Assembly (NCBI RefSeq): GCF_002795805.1
Contig: NZ_CP018799.1
Location: 923,001 to 987,000, forward strand
Reading direction: 5' to 3'
Source: Mariprofundus aestuarium
GTDB taxonomy: Bacteria > Pseudomonadota > Zetaproteobacteria > Mariprofundales > Mariprofundaceae
Length of the DNA: 64,000 nucleotides
In this document: in pieces, positions 16,900 through 26,474 of the stretch
Layout: the number at the start of each line of letters is the position of its first letter
Numbering within the stretch: the first letter of the stretch is position 1
Notes under the pieces: generated by a model
The model's input: only the letters and a program-made list of their open reading frames with translations
Told to the model about the DNA's origin: nothing
Database searches by the model: none
Made by a program: the position numbers and the translations under genes

Positions 16900-17157
16900 G
16901 CCACGCTGGATAAAGGCTTCTTTTTCAATTTTGTGCATCTTCTTGATTTTTATTTCCATTTTCAGTGCATCCGAATGCGTTCCGATCCTCTCTGAGAAAA
17001 CCAGCTGAAGAGGCCCTTTACCGCGTAGGAATTTTGCCCCTTTGCCTTCGCTGTGCTCACTGAATCTGCGTGTCACGTCGGTGGTGATGCCGGTATAGAG
17101 CTGACCACCGCTGCAGCGGATCAGGTAGAGGTGCCAAGTGCCTAGTTTATCCGGCAC
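16888..17157 (-). CDS. GIY-YIG nuclease-fold protein (UPF0213 type)
   Basis: An 89-residue single-domain GIY-YIG protein. The two signature strands are WHLYLIRC and LYTGITTDVTRR, with the conserved Arg/His of the family in RRFSEH and a Glu near SERIG. Family members such as E. coli YhbQ are proposed DNA repair or RNA-cleaving nucleases, but the role here is not known. It overlaps the ABC-F gene upstream by 11 bases on the same strand and converges with the small lipoprotein. Confidence 0.88.
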   Translation of the reverse strand: MPDKLGTWHLYLIRCSGGQLYTGITTDVTRRFSEHSEGKGAKFLRGKGPLQLVFSERIGTHSDALKMEIKIKKMHKIEKEAFIQRGSIA

Positions 17158-19024
17158 TCTCCAGCTCCTCTCCGGCTTCCATCCACGCCTCTTCGGTCTC
17201 CTGCAGTCTCACTTCAACCTGCCTGTGTTCAATGGTGAGTAATTTCAACCTTTCGGCTCCACTGCCCTCATACAGGGCAGGGTCAGCGAGTTCACTATCC
17301 AGTTCATCTTTGCGTTCGTGCAGCTTCTCAAGTTCGGCCTCAAGTTTTTTCAGTCGGTTGCGCAGTGGCTGCAGTGCTTTGCGCTGTTCAGCTTTGAGCC
17401 GTCGGTCATCCTTTCGCGATGGCTGTGCAGGGCTCTTCTCCTCTGCATCTTCATCACGCAGCTCCAATAGCCATTTTGAATAATCGTCCAGATCGCCGTC
17501 AAAGGGGCTTACTGAGCCGTTTGAAACCAGCATCAGCGAATCGCAAACGGTGCGTAGGAGGTGTCGGTCATGTGAGACAAGGATCATTGCCCCTTCAAAA
17601 CTCTGCAAGGCCATATTCAATGCGTGGCGCATTTCGAGGTCGAGGTGGTTGGTCGGCTCATCAAGCAGCAGCAGGTTTGGCTGCTGATACACCAGCATGG
17701 CCAGAACCAGTCGCGCTTTTTCGCCACCAGAGAAGGGGCCGACAGGCGCCAGTGACATATCATCCCTGAAATCGAAACCGCCAAGGAATTTTCTGGCCTC
17801 TTTCTCCTGTAGTTGGCCATCCAGCAGGCGAAGATGCTGCAGAGGTGAGAGTTCATTGTGTAGCTGCTCAAGCTGGTGCTGGGCAAAATAACCGATGGAT
17901 AGATTCCTGGCCCTCTCGCAATTCCCTTTTTGCGCCGGGATCTCCCCAGCCAGCAGTTTGATCAGTGTCGACTTGCCCTCGCCATTGGGGCCAAGCAGGC
18001 CGATGCGCTCTCCCGGCAGCAAGTTGAAAGAGACGTTGGAGAGTATCGTGGTTTTGCCATATCCGGCGCTTGCCCGGGTCAGTCGTAGCAGTGGGTTGGG
18101 AACCGCGCCCGGATGGGTGAAGGCAAAGGAGAAGGGGGAGTCGACATGGGCTGGAGCAATCAGTTGCATCCGCTCCAGTGCCTTGATGCGACTCTGTGCC
18201 TGGGTGGCTTTGGTCGCTTTGGCTTTGAAGCGGTTGATGAAGCTGGTCATGTGGGCAATCTGTTTCTGCTGTTTCTCATAACCGGCTTGCTGCAGTGCCA
18301 GCTTCTCTGCCCTGATGTGCTCAAATGCCGAGTAGTTACCAGAATAAAGCGTGAGGACCTCATGCTCAACATGGCCAATTTTATTGACGCAGCGATCGAG
18401 GAAGTCGCGGTCGTGCGAAATAAGCAGCATCGCCCCGCGATAATTTTTTAACCACTTCTCCAGCCAAACAACCGCCTCCAGGTCGAGGTGGTTGGTTGGT
18501 TCATCTAGCAGAAGAAGGTCAGAACGACACATCAGTGCATGGGCAAGATTCAGGCGCATGCGCCATCCGCCTGAGAAGTCGGAGACCAGCTTGTCCTCTG
18601 TACCTACTGCGAAACCCAAACCGTGCATCAGTCGGGCAGCACGGGCACGCGCTGAATACCCGTCGACTGCAGCCAGTTTTTCATGCAGTTCCGCGACCTT
18701 GATGCCGTTATGCTGCTGCTCTGCTTCATGCAGCTGAGCCTGAAGCAGGGTGAGCTCCGCATCACCCTGCATGACGTAATTAATAGCAGGCAGTGGCAGA
18801 GCAGGGGTCTCCTGTTCGACATGGGCAATGGCAATGTTTTTGTCCATGCGGAAGCAGCCGCTATCCTCCTCCAGCTTTCCGTGCACCATCGCAAAGAGCG
18901 ACGATTTTCCGCAGCCATTGGCACCGGTAATGCCGATCCGGTCGCCTGTATGAACGGTGAAGCTCATATCGCCGAACAGCAGTTTATTACCGCGCCTTAA
19001 GGATACCTTGTCAAAATAGAGCAT
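17147..19024 (-). CDS. ABC-F family ATPase, YheS-like
   Basis: A 625-residue soluble protein with two ABC ATPase domains and no membrane part. Walker A loops are GANGCGKSS and GPNGEGKST, both signature motifs (FSGGWRMRL and FSGGEKARL) and both DEPTNHLDLE Walker B segments are present. The inter-domain P-site linker and a charged C-terminal coiled coil (about 540-620) are also visible. It resembles YheS, a ribosome-associated ABC-F factor thought to relieve stalled translation. The start at MLYFDKVSLRRG is chosen by family alignment; the frame is open 17 codons further. It is coupled to the GIY-YIG gene. Confidence 0.9.
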   Translation of the reverse strand: MLYFDKVSLRRGNKLLFGDMSFTVHTGDRIGITGANGCGKSSLFAMVHGKLEEDSGCFRMDKNIAIAHVEQETPALPLPAINYVMQGDAELTLLQAQLHEAEQQHNGIKVAELHEKLAAVDGYSARARAARLMHGLGFAVGTEDKLVSDFSGGWRMRLNLAHALMCRSDLLLLDEPTNHLDLEAVVWLEKWLKNYRGAMLLISHDRDFLDRCVNKIGHVEHEVLTLYSGNYSAFEHIRAEKLALQQAGYEKQQKQIAHMTSFINRFKAKATKATQAQSRIKALERMQLIAPAHVDSPFSFAFTHPGAVPNPLLRLTRASAGYGKTTILSNVSFNLLPGERIGLLGPNGEGKSTLIKLLAGEIPAQKGNCERARNLSIGYFAQHQLEQLHNELSPLQHLRLLDGQLQEKEARKFLGGFDFRDDMSLAPVGPFSGGEKARLVLAMLVYQQPNLLLLDEPTNHLDLEMRHALNMALQSFEGAMILVSHDRHLLRTVCDSLMLVSNGSVSPFDGDLDDYSKWLLELRDEDAEEKSPAQPSRKDDRRLKAEQRKALQPLRNRLKKLEAELEKLHERKDELDSELADPALYEGSGAERLKLLTIEHRQVEVRLQETEEAWMEAGEELESAG

Positions 19025-19113
19025 GCGGCATTTTAGGGGCATGTGGATGAATTGCATCCATGCATTTTTTTGCACAGGAGGCAGAGTTATGGGTGGGTTA
19101 AAGAGAGGTGACT

Positions 19114-19539
19114 ATGTGGGTACAGAAAACAGTTCGACTGCAGGCTAAGTCCAGAGGCTTTCATCTGGTGACTCGTGATCTGGTTGAGCAGTTGTCCGAG
19201 CTTCGGGAGTTCAAGGTGGGACTGGCTCACTTTTTCATTCAACACACCAGTGCAAGCCTGACCATCAATGAGAACGCAGACCCGACTGTCCGCGCGGATA
19301 TGGAGGCGCACTTCAATCACTTTGTGCCTGAGAACCAGAACTACTATCGCCACACCCTGGAGGGGGATGATGATATGCCCGCCCACATCAAGGCGAGCAC
19401 GATCGGTTCTTCGATCTCCATTCCGATCAGCAACGGGTCGCTTACGCTGGGAACGTGGCAGGGCATCTATCTGGGCGAGCATCGTGACCATGGTGGAAGC
19501 CGCCAGGTTGTCGTTACCCTGCATGGTGAGGCAATTTAA
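19114..19539 (+). CDS. yjbQ: YjbQ/UPF0047 family protein
   Basis: A 141-residue protein with the family signature: HFFIQHTSASLTINENAD, then HTLEGDDDMPAHIKA and LGTWQGIYLGEHRD. YjbQ proteins form trimers with conserved His residues, and some have a weak thiamine-phosphate synthase activity. The real cellular role is unresolved, and a thiE gene is already present in this window. ATG 19114 has AGAGG five bases before it; the GTG at 19108 is an alternative. It is divergent from the ABC-F gene. Confidence 0.88.
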   Translation: MWVQKTVRLQAKSRGFHLVTRDLVEQLSELREFKVGLAHFFIQHTSASLTINENADPTVRADMEAHFNHFVPENQNYYRHTLEGDDDMPAHIKASTIGSSISIPISNGSLTLGTWQGIYLGEHRDHGGSRQVVVTLHGEAI

Positions 19540-20047
19540 CTCCCCTGATCTAGCCTGCTGTTTGGGTATAAAGCAGGGTGAAGTGGCCTGTTCTGCTCTC
19601 TCATGAACAGGCGAAAATCGCTGAAGTCGTTGCAGGAAAAGGGCTTGTAGCATCTCTCCACAGAAGCTGTGGATAACTCAGTGGATAGAATTTTGCATAT
19701 CGTTGTGTGTCATGCCGTTGTCACAGGCGTGATGCCTATGCCTAAAATATAGGCTTATTATATTGTCACTATATAACAAGTATTTATGCGCACAATGGTA
19801 ATGTAAATTATTGCTTGTGACTGTAACGTGTGTGAGTGGTTTGTAAGCTGTTTTTGTCGGTGGATAAGCAGGGTGAACAGGGCTTTTTCTCCTACAGTTA
19901 CAGGCTCTTAAGGGTCTTTGGCCTGTCGTGCAGTCTGACCAAGAGGGTGTTGGTCGTCACAGCATTTCAAGCCTCGACAGCTAACTTCGGGTGATCGAAG
20001 ATGCCTGTTGTTAAAACATAGATTTAGAACACATGGAAGTACCGCAT
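19540..20047. other. 508-base AT-rich spacer with DnaA-box-like motifs
   Basis: No protein gene is seen. It contains an exact TGTGGATAA (19668-19676) inside the inverted repeat TCCACAG-AAG-CTGTGGA (19657-19673). A near copy GTGGATAGA begins at 19681 and GGTGGATAA lies at 19859-19867. The stretch about 19735-19815 is markedly AT-rich. These are features of a DnaA-bound region or an origin, but the number of boxes is small and no dnaA, mnmG or parAB gene adjoins it. Confidence 0.5.
19668..19676 (-). promoter_or_regulatory. consensus DnaA box
   Basis: TGTGGATAA on the plus strand is the exact complement of the consensus TTATCCACA. It overlaps a perfect 7-bp inverted repeat. A second site one base off the consensus is at 19859-19867 in the same orientation. 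Confidence 0.6.
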
Positions 20048-20785
20048 ATGCGAAACATGGACGTTATCCTTTCGAAGAAGATATTCATTCTGATTACCCT
20101 GATCGGTTTGCTGCCTGCTGGCGTGCAAGCTGCCGGTAACGAATCGGGTAATAGCTTCAGTAGTGCTAAAAAAGAGCTGGCGAAGATGTATGACGATCAT
20201 CGTACGACCTTCTATGCAGGGTGTGAGTATGGCAAAAATGGGCATGTCGAAGGGAAGACGTGCGGTTACAAACCGCGTAAGAACGAGAAACGTGGTAAGA
20301 AGATCGAATGGGAGCATGTGGTTCCTGCCTGGGCATTTGGTCATGCGCTGCAGTGCTGGCAGGACAAGGTCTGCTCCAACTCAAAGGGCAAGCTATACAA
20401 GGGTCGTAAATGTTGCGGAAAGAGAGACGCAACGTTTCGTGCCATGGAGGCGGACATGCACAACCTGGTGCCTGCGATCGGAGAACTGAACGGGGACCGT
20501 TCCAATTTTCGCTACGGTATGATTTCGGGTGAAAGCCGTAATTATGGTGGCGTCGACTTTGAGGTTAATTTCAAACAGAAGGTGGCAGAGCCGGCAGAAT
20601 CGGTTCGGGGCGATATTGCCCGCACCTACTTCTACATGGAGAAGAGCTACGGCCTGAAGATCGGCAAGAAGCATCGCAGGCTGTTTGCGATTTGGGACCG
20701 CAGCGATCCGGTGGATGCTTGGGAGCGTGAACGCAATCAGCGTATTGCATTAATTCAGGGTAACAGTAATTCGTTTGTAGAGTGA
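20048..20785 (+). CDS. endA: endonuclease I (periplasmic/secreted DNase)
   Basis: A 245-residue protein with an N-terminal signal peptide (about 1-29, cleavage near VQA-AG) and the His-Me finger endonuclease domain of the EndA/Dns family. The catalytic His lies in IEWEHVVPAW and the metal-site segment is MHNLVPAIGELNGDRSNF. Paired Cys (CEYGK, CGYK, CWQDKVC, RKCCGK) suggest disulfides, as expected outside the cytoplasm. It would degrade external double-stranded DNA. ATG 20048 has GGAAG eight bases before it. A TTG extension to 20033 is less likely. Confidence 0.92.
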   Translation: MRNMDVILSKKIFILITLIGLLPAGVQAAGNESGNSFSSAKKELAKMYDDHRTTFYAGCEYGKNGHVEGKTCGYKPRKNEKRGKKIEWEHVVPAWAFGHALQCWQDKVCSNSKGKLYKGRKCCGKRDATFRAMEADMHNLVPAIGELNGDRSNFRYGMISGESRNYGGVDFEVNFKQKVAEPAESVRGDIARTYFYMEKSYGLKIGKKHRRLFAIWDRSDPVDAWERERNQRIALIQGNSNSFVE

Positions 20786-20821
20786 TTGACCGCATAAGCA
20801 GGGTACTCATAGGATGAGTGG

Positions 20822-21880
20822 GTGAATATTGCAGTATACATTTCAGGGCATGGGTTCGGACACCTGGCGCAGACGGCGCCGGTGCTTAACCGGCTTTATC
20901 AGAGCAGGCCGTCATGCCGGTTCCTGATTCGCTGCTCGCTGCCGGAACCTGAGTTGCTAGCACGCCTTGATTTCAATTTTGAGCTTGAATCCGAGCCGGT
21001 AGATCTTGGCGTCATCCAGAAAAGTGCGATAGAGGAGGATCGGGAGGGCTCTATAGCGCAAATGCGTGCGTGGACAGTGGGGCTTGATACGAGAATAGAT
21101 CGTGAGGTCTCGCTGCTAAATGCTTTTAAACCTGATCTGGTTCTCTCCGATATCTCTCCCTTGGCTTTTCCGGCTGCCAGAGCTTTGGCTGTTCCCGGCA
21201 TTGGGCTGGCGACACTGGACTGGCACACGATCTATTCACACTGGCTGGATGCCAATGATCCAATCATTCAGGCTCTGAAGAGAGCATACGAGGTGTGCGA
21301 CCTGCTGCTTTCGCCGCCGATGGCTATGGATATGCAGGTGTTTCCAAATCGGCAATCCATTCCTCTGATTGCGGCATATCCAGGCAGGGTCAATTTTGTC
21401 GCCAGACAAGGTAGAAAGAAGTGTGCGCTGGTCATTTTTGGAGGTTCGAACCAGCCACCGTATGATCTCAATGCGCTTGGGGAGATGAGCGACTGGCTCT
21501 TCCTGATTCCCGGTGCTCCCGAGCATGCACCTGACAATGTTCACTCTATCTCTTTCAGCAACAGCCTGAAAGCGGTTGACCTAATGCCGCATGTTGATGC
21601 TGTCGTATGTAAACCCGGTTATGGCATTCTTGCAGAGTGCTGGCGAACAAGCAGGCCGATGGTTTGGGTGGAGCGACCTGATTTTCCCGAGTATCCCATG
21701 CTGAAAAAATGGCTGGATGAAGTTTTTCCCAGCCAGGGCATGAATCGCAGTGATTTTCAAAGTGGCAACTGGCTGGCCATGCTGGAGGGTGCTGTTGCCT
21801 CAACCCGCGAGTTTCCCGATCTTGGCAGGGACGGTGCAGAGGTGGCTTCAGAAATTATTATATCAATGCTTGAGGGGTAA
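20822..21880 (+). CDS. GT-B fold glycosyltransferase-like protein
   Basis: A 352-residue protein whose N-terminus (VYISGHGFGHLAQTAPVLN) has the glycine-rich first loop of GT-B transferases of the MurG/UDP-GlcNAc type. The C-terminal half carries FGGSNQPP and a nucleotide-sugar motif VVCKPGYGILAECW, corresponding to the usual GGxGT/xxE region. Similar domains form the N-terminal part of L-arabinokinase-like proteins. Acceptor and sugar cannot be told. The start is GTG with AGGATGAG just upstream. It is followed by two small exported-protein genes. Confidence 0.72.
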   Translation: MNIAVYISGHGFGHLAQTAPVLNRLYQSRPSCRFLIRCSLPEPELLARLDFNFELESEPVDLGVIQKSAIEEDREGSIAQMRAWTVGLDTRIDREVSLLNAFKPDLVLSDISPLAFPAARALAVPGIGLATLDWHTIYSHWLDANDPIIQALKRAYEVCDLLLSPPMAMDMQVFPNRQSIPLIAAYPGRVNFVARQGRKKCALVIFGGSNQPPYDLNALGEMSDWLFLIPGAPEHAPDNVHSISFSNSLKAVDLMPHVDAVVCKPGYGILAECWRTSRPMVWVERPDFPEYPMLKKWLDEVFPSQGMNRSDFQSGNWLAMLEGAVASTREFPDLGRDGAEVASEIIISMLEG

Positions 21881-21942
21881 AAAGCGCCCCCAGTGCAATG
21901 TTTGCATCTGCCAATCGCTTTCGAATCGGCTACAATAAGCTT

Positions 21943-22500
21943 ATGAGAGATATTCAGGCACCGGTCTGTCCAAATATAGTGGACCTTTTTGTGGTGATCA
22001 TCACGTGTATGGGTGTGCTGTTTTTGGCCTTCCCCCTGTATGCCGATGAGCAGCCTAGCGCCAAAGTGGAAGTCTCCAGGGTAGAGTTACCCAAGACAGA
22101 AAAGGCTGTGAAACAGATCGACGCAGTAGAACCTGAAAAATCTGCTGCAGACAAACAGGTGTCGAAGGCTGTTGCAGCAGAAGAGGGCGATGCCGAAGTC
22201 TTCAAACAAGAGCAGATCACAGTCGATATAGAAGCCTTGAAAACACGATTGAAAGAGACGGATGCTATTGGTGTCTTTACCAAGCTGGCCATTCGCAGCG
22301 ATATCCTCGATCTGGTGGATGAGATTAATCGCTATCGCAAACAGGCCAAGCTTGAATCAAAAATAGCCGAAGTGCGCGCCAGTTTTGATGGCTTGTTGTT
22401 GAAAATGGTCGCCCTGCTTGAGGGGGATCCGACCCTTTCCCGCGACCTCTATGTGAGCCGGGAATCTATATGGAAAAGTTTGTTGGAGGTAAAAGCATGA
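21943..22500 (+). CDS. exported or membrane-anchored protein, unknown
   Basis: A 185-residue protein with a hydrophobic segment near the N-terminus (FVVIITCMGVLFLAFPLYA) that could be an uncleaved anchor or a signal peptide cut before DEQ. The rest is charged and predicted helical, rich in Lys, Glu and Ala. No family is recognised. ATG 21943 is seven bases after a TACAAT -10-like hexamer (21931-21936) with CTGCCA 17 bases earlier, so a short-leader or leaderless transcript is possible; an in-frame ATG at 21898 would extend it. It ends ATGA-coupled to a second small exported gene. Confidence 0.6.
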   Translation: MRDIQAPVCPNIVDLFVVIITCMGVLFLAFPLYADEQPSAKVEVSRVELPKTEKAVKQIDAVEPEKSAADKQVSKAVAAEEGDAEVFKQEQITVDIEALKTRLKETDAIGVFTKLAIRSDILDLVDEINRYRKQAKLESKIAEVRASFDGLLLKMVALLEGDPTLSRDLYVSRESIWKSLLEVKA

Positions 22501-22751
22501 AAAGAATTTTAATGGCCCTGCTGGCAGTGATGTTCATGATCCCGGCGGCTCACGCCGTAACCAAAGCTGAGGATATTGCCACAACGATTATGCTGCGTGG
22601 TCATGCATGCCCTGGAAGAACAGTGAGTAATATCAGTGAACGTGAGGATGGCAGCGGCAATAAAACCATTCGCGCAACCTGCCCCAACGGGGCACGATAC
22701 CAGATCAATGTTTCTGCTAATGGCAGGGTGACTGTTCGACGTTTGAACTGA
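22497..22751 (+). CDS. small secreted protein, unknown
   Basis: An 84-residue protein with a clear Sec signal peptide (hydrophobic core LMALLAVMFMIPAAHA, cleavage before VTK), leaving about 63 mature residues. Two Cys (GHACPGR and RATCPNG) could form one disulfide in the periplasm. GGAGG lies 8 bases before the ATG, and the start overlaps the previous stop by 4 bases, so the pair is translated together. No family is recognised. Confidence 0.65.
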   Translation: MKRILMALLAVMFMIPAAHAVTKAEDIATTIMLRGHACPGRTVSNISEREDGSGNKTIRATCPNGARYQINVSANGRVTVRRLN

Positions 22752-22840
22752 TTGCAAATTAAGAACAGTTCCCGCCGGCTTGAAAATCCTGTCATAACCT
22801 TATGGCGCAAGGCGTGGCGCATCGCTACACTGCCGCCCTA

Positions 22841-24661
22841 ATGAGTGCAATTAAGAAAACCCACATCCGCAACTTTTCCATTATCGCCCATATTGATCAT
22901 GGTAAGTCGACCCTTGCCGATCGCCTGATTGAGGTGACCGGTACCCTCACCGAACGTGAGATGAAAACCAAACAGGTCCTGGACTCGATGGATCTGGAGC
23001 AGGAGCGCGGTATTACCATCAAAGCGCAGACTGCAACCTTGAACTACAAGGCGAAGAACGGTGAAATTTATCAGCTGAATCTGATTGATACCCCTGGCCA
23101 TGTTGATTTCACCTACGAGGTTTCCCGTTCGCTGCAGGCCTGTGAAGGCGCGCTGCTGATTGTTGATGCGGCCCAGGGTGTGGAAGCCCAGACGCTGGCC
23201 AATGTATATCTGGCCATGGAGAATAATCTCGAAATCATCCCGGTGATTAACAAGATTGATCTGCCGAGTGCAGATATCGAGGAAGCTAAACGTCAGATTG
23301 AGGACATCATCGGTCTTGATGCCTCCTACGCTATTCCTATCTCCGCCAAAACTGGCGTAGGTATTACCGATGTGCTGGAGGCGGTAGTCGAGCATGTGCC
23401 ACCGCCTGAAGACCATGATGATAAACCACTGCGTGCACTGGTGGTGGACTCGTGGTTCGACTCCTATGTGGGTGCAGTAGCACTGATCCGCGTTTTTGAA
23501 GGTACGGTGAAAAAGGGCGACAGGTTCCGCCTGATGTCGATGCCTACTGCATCCTCCTACGAAGTGCAGGATGTTGGTTATTTTGTACCGAAACCGTTTT
23601 CCACACCGCAACTCTCTTCAGGGGCCGTGGGCTTTCTGATTGGCGGTATCAAGACGCTGGCTGATCTGAAAGTGGGTGATACGGTCACAACGCTGAAAAA
23701 TGGTGCGACCAAGCCGCTGCCAGGTTACCGTGAACCCAAGCCAATGGTTTTCTCCGGTCTCTATCCTGTCGATTCCGCCGATTATAATGACCTGCGTGAC
23801 TCGCTGGAAAAGCTGAATATGAATGATCCGGCCTTCACCTTTGAGCCTGAGAGCTCTTCAGCGCTGGGGCTTGGATTTCGTTGTGGTTTCCTTGGTATGC
23901 TGCACATGGAAATCGTGCAGGAGCGACTGGAGCGGGAGTATGACCTCGATCTGATCACCACGGCACCGAGCGTGATTTACCGTATCCATCTGACCGATGG
24001 CACTACGATTGAGATCTCCAATCCGAGTGAGTTTCCAGAGCCGCAGGACATTGATCGTATTGAAGAGCCAACGGTGCTGGCTAACATCTTTATGCCGGAA
24101 GAGTTTGTCGGCACGATGATCAAACTTTGCCAGGACCGGCGCGGCATGCAGAAGGATATGAAGTTCATCGGGCAGGGGCGCGTGATGCTCACCTATAGTC
24201 TGCCACTGGCCGAGATGGTGATCGATTTTTACGATAAGCTTAAATCGGTATCGCGTGGTTATGCATCAATGGACTATGAGCTCTCCGAGTTCACTGTCAG
24301 TGATGTGGTAAAGCTTGATGTGCTGGTTCACAACGAGCCTGTAGATGCGCTCTCGCTGATCGTGCACCGCTCCATTGCCGAGTCGCGCGGCCGTGATCTG
24401 GTGAAAAAGCTGCGTGAGTTGATTCCGCGCCATCAGTTTGATGTCCCCTTGCAGGCGGCAATCGGTAGCCGTATCTTGGCCCGAGAGACAGTCAAGGGCG
24501 TACGCAAGAACGTGACAGCCAAATGTTATGGCGGCGATATATCCCGTAAACGCAAGCTGCTTGAAAAGCAGAAGGCGGGTAAAAAGCGGATGAAATCGAT
24601 CGGTAGTGTGAACGTGCCGCAGGAAGCATTCCTGGCTGTTCTCAAGCTGGGGGATGGGTAG
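22841..24661 (+). CDS. lepA: elongation factor 4 (back-translocase)
   Basis: A 606-residue translational GTPase. Visible motifs are G1 [10 protein letters not shown]3 DTPGH, G4 NKID, and the EF4-specific C-terminal domain with [17 protein letters not shown]. LepA acts on ribosomes under stress and in 30S assembly. The start at 22841 follows the family N-terminus; ATG 22802 would add 13 unconserved residues. It overlaps the lepB start by one base, giving the widely conserved lepA-lepB-rnc-era-recO-pdxJ-acpS order. Confidence 0.97.
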   Translation: MSAIKKTHIRNFSIIAHIDHGKSTLADRLIEVTGTLTEREMKTKQVLDSMDLEQERGITIKAQTATLNYKAKNGEIYQLNLIDTPGHVDFTYEVSRSLQACEGALLIVDAAQGVEAQTLANVYLAMENNLEIIPVINKIDLPSADIEEAKRQIEDIIGLDASYAIPISAKTGVGITDVLEAVVEHVPPPEDHDDKPLRALVVDSWFDSYVGAVALIRVFEGTVKKGDRFRLMSMPTASSYEVQDVGYFVPKPFSTPQLSSGAVGFLIGGIKTLADLKVGDTVTTLKNGATKPLPGYREPKPMVFSGLYPVDSADYNDLRDSLEKLNMNDPAFTFEPESSSALGLGFRCGFLGMLHMEIVQERLEREYDLDLITTAPSVIYRIHLTDGTTIEISNPSEFPEPQDIDRIEEPTVLANIFMPEEFVGTMIKLCQDRRGMQKDMKFIGQGRVMLTYSLPLAEMVIDFYDKLKSVSRGYASMDYELSEFTVSDVVKLDVLVHNEPVDALSLIVHRSIAESRGRDLVKKLRELIPRHQFDVPLQAAIGSRILARETVKGVRKNVTAKCYGGDISRKRKLLEKQKAGKKRMKSIGSVNVPQEAFLAVLKLGDG

Positions 24662-25332
24662 TGAATAAATCAAACAAGCCGATATGGCGCGAATGGATAG
24701 AGAGCCTGCTGGTGATTGCAGTGCTTGCGATAGTGATCCGCAGTTTTGTAGTCGCGCCATTTAAGATTCCTTCCACCAGCATGGTGCCAACACTTGAGAT
24801 CGGCGATTACCTGTTTGTATTGCGTTACCCCTACGGGTTCCGCATTCCACTGACTGATACCCAGATTCTCTCCAAAGAGGCTGATCGCGGCGATGTTGCT
24901 GTGTTCGTTTATCCTGAGGATACGAGCAAGGATTACATCAAGCGCATTGTAGGTATTCCGGGAGACCTGGTGACCTATCGCGACAACCGTCTTTTTGTTA
25001 ATGGCGAGGAGATGCCGCTGGAGCTGAAGGGTAAACGCGCCTACTACATGGCCGATGGCACCGCCGATGTTTCCGATCTCTATGAGGAGAATCTCTCAGG
25101 TATCAAACATCAGGTGCTGCGCAAACATTTTTCAATTCGTGATGGTGAATGGACAGTGCCGGAAGGGCACTACTTTGCGATGGGTGATAACCGCAATAAC
25201 TCGCGCGATTCCCGTTTCTGGGGTTTTGTGCCGCAGGCTTACATGGTTGGACGCGCGGCAATTATCTGGTGGTCGTGGGACAACGTCACGGGGACCGTGC
25301 GCTGGGATCGACTCGGACTTGTACTTGAATAA
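24661..25332 (+). CDS. lepB: signal peptidase I
   Basis: A 223-residue inner-membrane protease that removes Sec and Tat signal peptides. One N-terminal membrane helix (about 14-32) precedes the catalytic Ser40 in IPSTSMVPT, Lys94 lies in DYIKRIVGIPGD, and the box GDNRNNSRDSRFWGFV is present. It has a single membrane helix, shorter than the two-helix E. coli enzyme. The GTG start shares one base with the lepA stop. Confidence 0.96.
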   Translation: MNKSNKPIWREWIESLLVIAVLAIVIRSFVVAPFKIPSTSMVPTLEIGDYLFVLRYPYGFRIPLTDTQILSKEADRGDVAVFVYPEDTSKDYIKRIVGIPGDLVTYRDNRLFVNGEEMPLELKGKRAYYMADGTADVSDLYEENLSGIKHQVLRKHFSIRDGEWTVPEGHYFAMGDNRNNSRDSRFWGFVPQAYMVGRAAIIWWSWDNVTGTVRWDRLGLVLE

Positions 25333-25807
25333 ATCATACTCCGCTGCTGTGTCTCCACTTGTCGTAAGTGAGTCAGAGCGCGGCTTCTCAATGATCTCGA
25401 TTCTCTTCTGGTTGGGGCTTATCGGGTTTGCTGTCTGGAATGGGGCGCAGGTTTTTCATGCCCATTACATCAACTGGAAAATCCAGGATGTGTTTGAGGG
25501 CGTAACCACGAACATGGGCAATGCAAGCGAGATGGATATTCGTGAACGCCTGCCCAAGCTTTACAAGATTAACTACCTTGCCCCCTCCGACCTTTCACAG
25601 GAGTTTCACAACAATCTGTTGATCAGGCATGAAGGGACCATGCTGGAGATTTCTTCCATCTATTCGGTGGTAATCTGGCCGCTGGGTCCTGTTGAGCAGC
25701 TTGATGAAAAGGGTGGATACGATACCGAAGAGCTGGAGGGGATGGATATTCTGCGCGACAAACTGCGTATCGATATCGAATTCGAGCCTTATGCGATCTC
25801 CGAGTAA
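25325..25807 (+). CDS. DUF4845-type membrane protein
   Basis: A 160-residue protein with one N-terminal membrane helix (ISILFWLGLIGFAVW) preceded by ERGFS, then a soluble region. A small protein of this kind lies between lepB and rnc in many beta- and gammaproteobacteria (DUF4845). The helix resembles a pilin-type segment but lacks the cleavage motif with Glu5. The start is taken as TTG 25325, overlapping lepB by 8 bases; GTG 25349 and ATG 25391 are alternatives, the last of which would cut into the membrane-proximal motif. Confidence 0.72.
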   Translation: MNKSYSAAVSPLVVSESERGFSMISILFWLGLIGFAVWNGAQVFHAHYINWKIQDVFEGVTTNMGNASEMDIRERLPKLYKINYLAPSDLSQEFHNNLLIRHEGTMLEISSIYSVVIWPLGPVEQLDEKGGYDTEELEGMDILRDKLRIDIEFEPYAISE

Positions 25808-25808
25808 C

Positions 25809-26474
25809 ATGAAAAAGTTGGAGGAGCGGGTTGATTATCGCTTTTCCGATCATGCGCTACTGACCCGTGCCCTGACACACCGTTCGGCCTCGCTTGCCAT
25901 GAAGGGTAAGCATATGGAGCGGCTTGAGTTTCTTGGTGATGCCGTGTTGGGCCTAGTGATCTCCGAATTTCTGCATGCCCATTTTCCGGACAGGCCGGAA
26001 GGGGAGCTCTCACGCATGCGTTCAGCACTTGTCAGGCGTGAGAGCCTGCTTGAGGTGGCCAAAGCGTGGCAGCTGATCCCGCACCTGATTGTCGGTGAGA
26101 GTGAGCGATCGGCGAAGGGGATTAAATCTCCCTCGATTGCCGCCAATGCCGTTGAAGCGGTGATTGGCGCAATATTTGAGGATGGTGGCTGGGAGCCTGT
26201 GCGTAAGGTTGTGAAAGCCGCCTGGAAATCGATGCTGGCTGATATCGAGCGGGTGGACACATGCGATGCCAAGTCCCGCCTGCAGGAACTTACACAGGCC
26301 AATGGCTGGGGACTTCCCGAGTACGAATTGACCGACCACGGTGTCGGGTATTCACCCCGTTTTGAAGCGTTGTGCAGGGTGCAGGGTGATGTGGCCGGAA
26401 AAGGTCGCGGTGAACGCAAAAAGCTGGCTGAGATTGCAGCGGCAGAGCAGGCATGGAGAGAGTTGAAGAAATGA
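25809..26474 (+). CDS. rnc: ribonuclease III
   Basis: A 221-residue double-strand-specific RNase for rRNA and mRNA processing. The catalytic signature ERLEFLGDAVLGLVIS is near residues 37-52, the second acidic site is in NAVEAVIGAIFEDGG, and a double-stranded RNA-binding domain (about 150-221) begins with KSRLQELTQANGWGLPEY. It has no strong ribosome site and starts one base after the DUF4845 stop, which suggests coupling. Its stop overlaps era by 4 bases. Confidence 0.96.
   Translation: MKKLEERVDYRFSDHALLTRALTHRSASLAMKGKHMERLEFLGDAVLGLVISEFLHAHFPDRPEGELSRMRSALVRRESLLEVAKAWQLIPHLIVGESERSAKGIKSPSIAANAVEAVIGAIFEDGGWEPVRKVVKAAWKSMLADIERVDTCDAKSRLQELTQANGWGLPEYELTDHGVGYSPRFEALCRVQGDVAGKGRGERKKLAEIAAAEQAWRELKK

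Noticed and set aside
19087..19653. 188-codon minus-strand ORF
   Set aside because: It is antisense to yjbQ, which has full family motifs on the plus strand.
25055..25324. Long N-terminal extension of the DUF4845 gene
   Set aside because: It overlaps lepB, whose catalytic motifs lie there in another frame.
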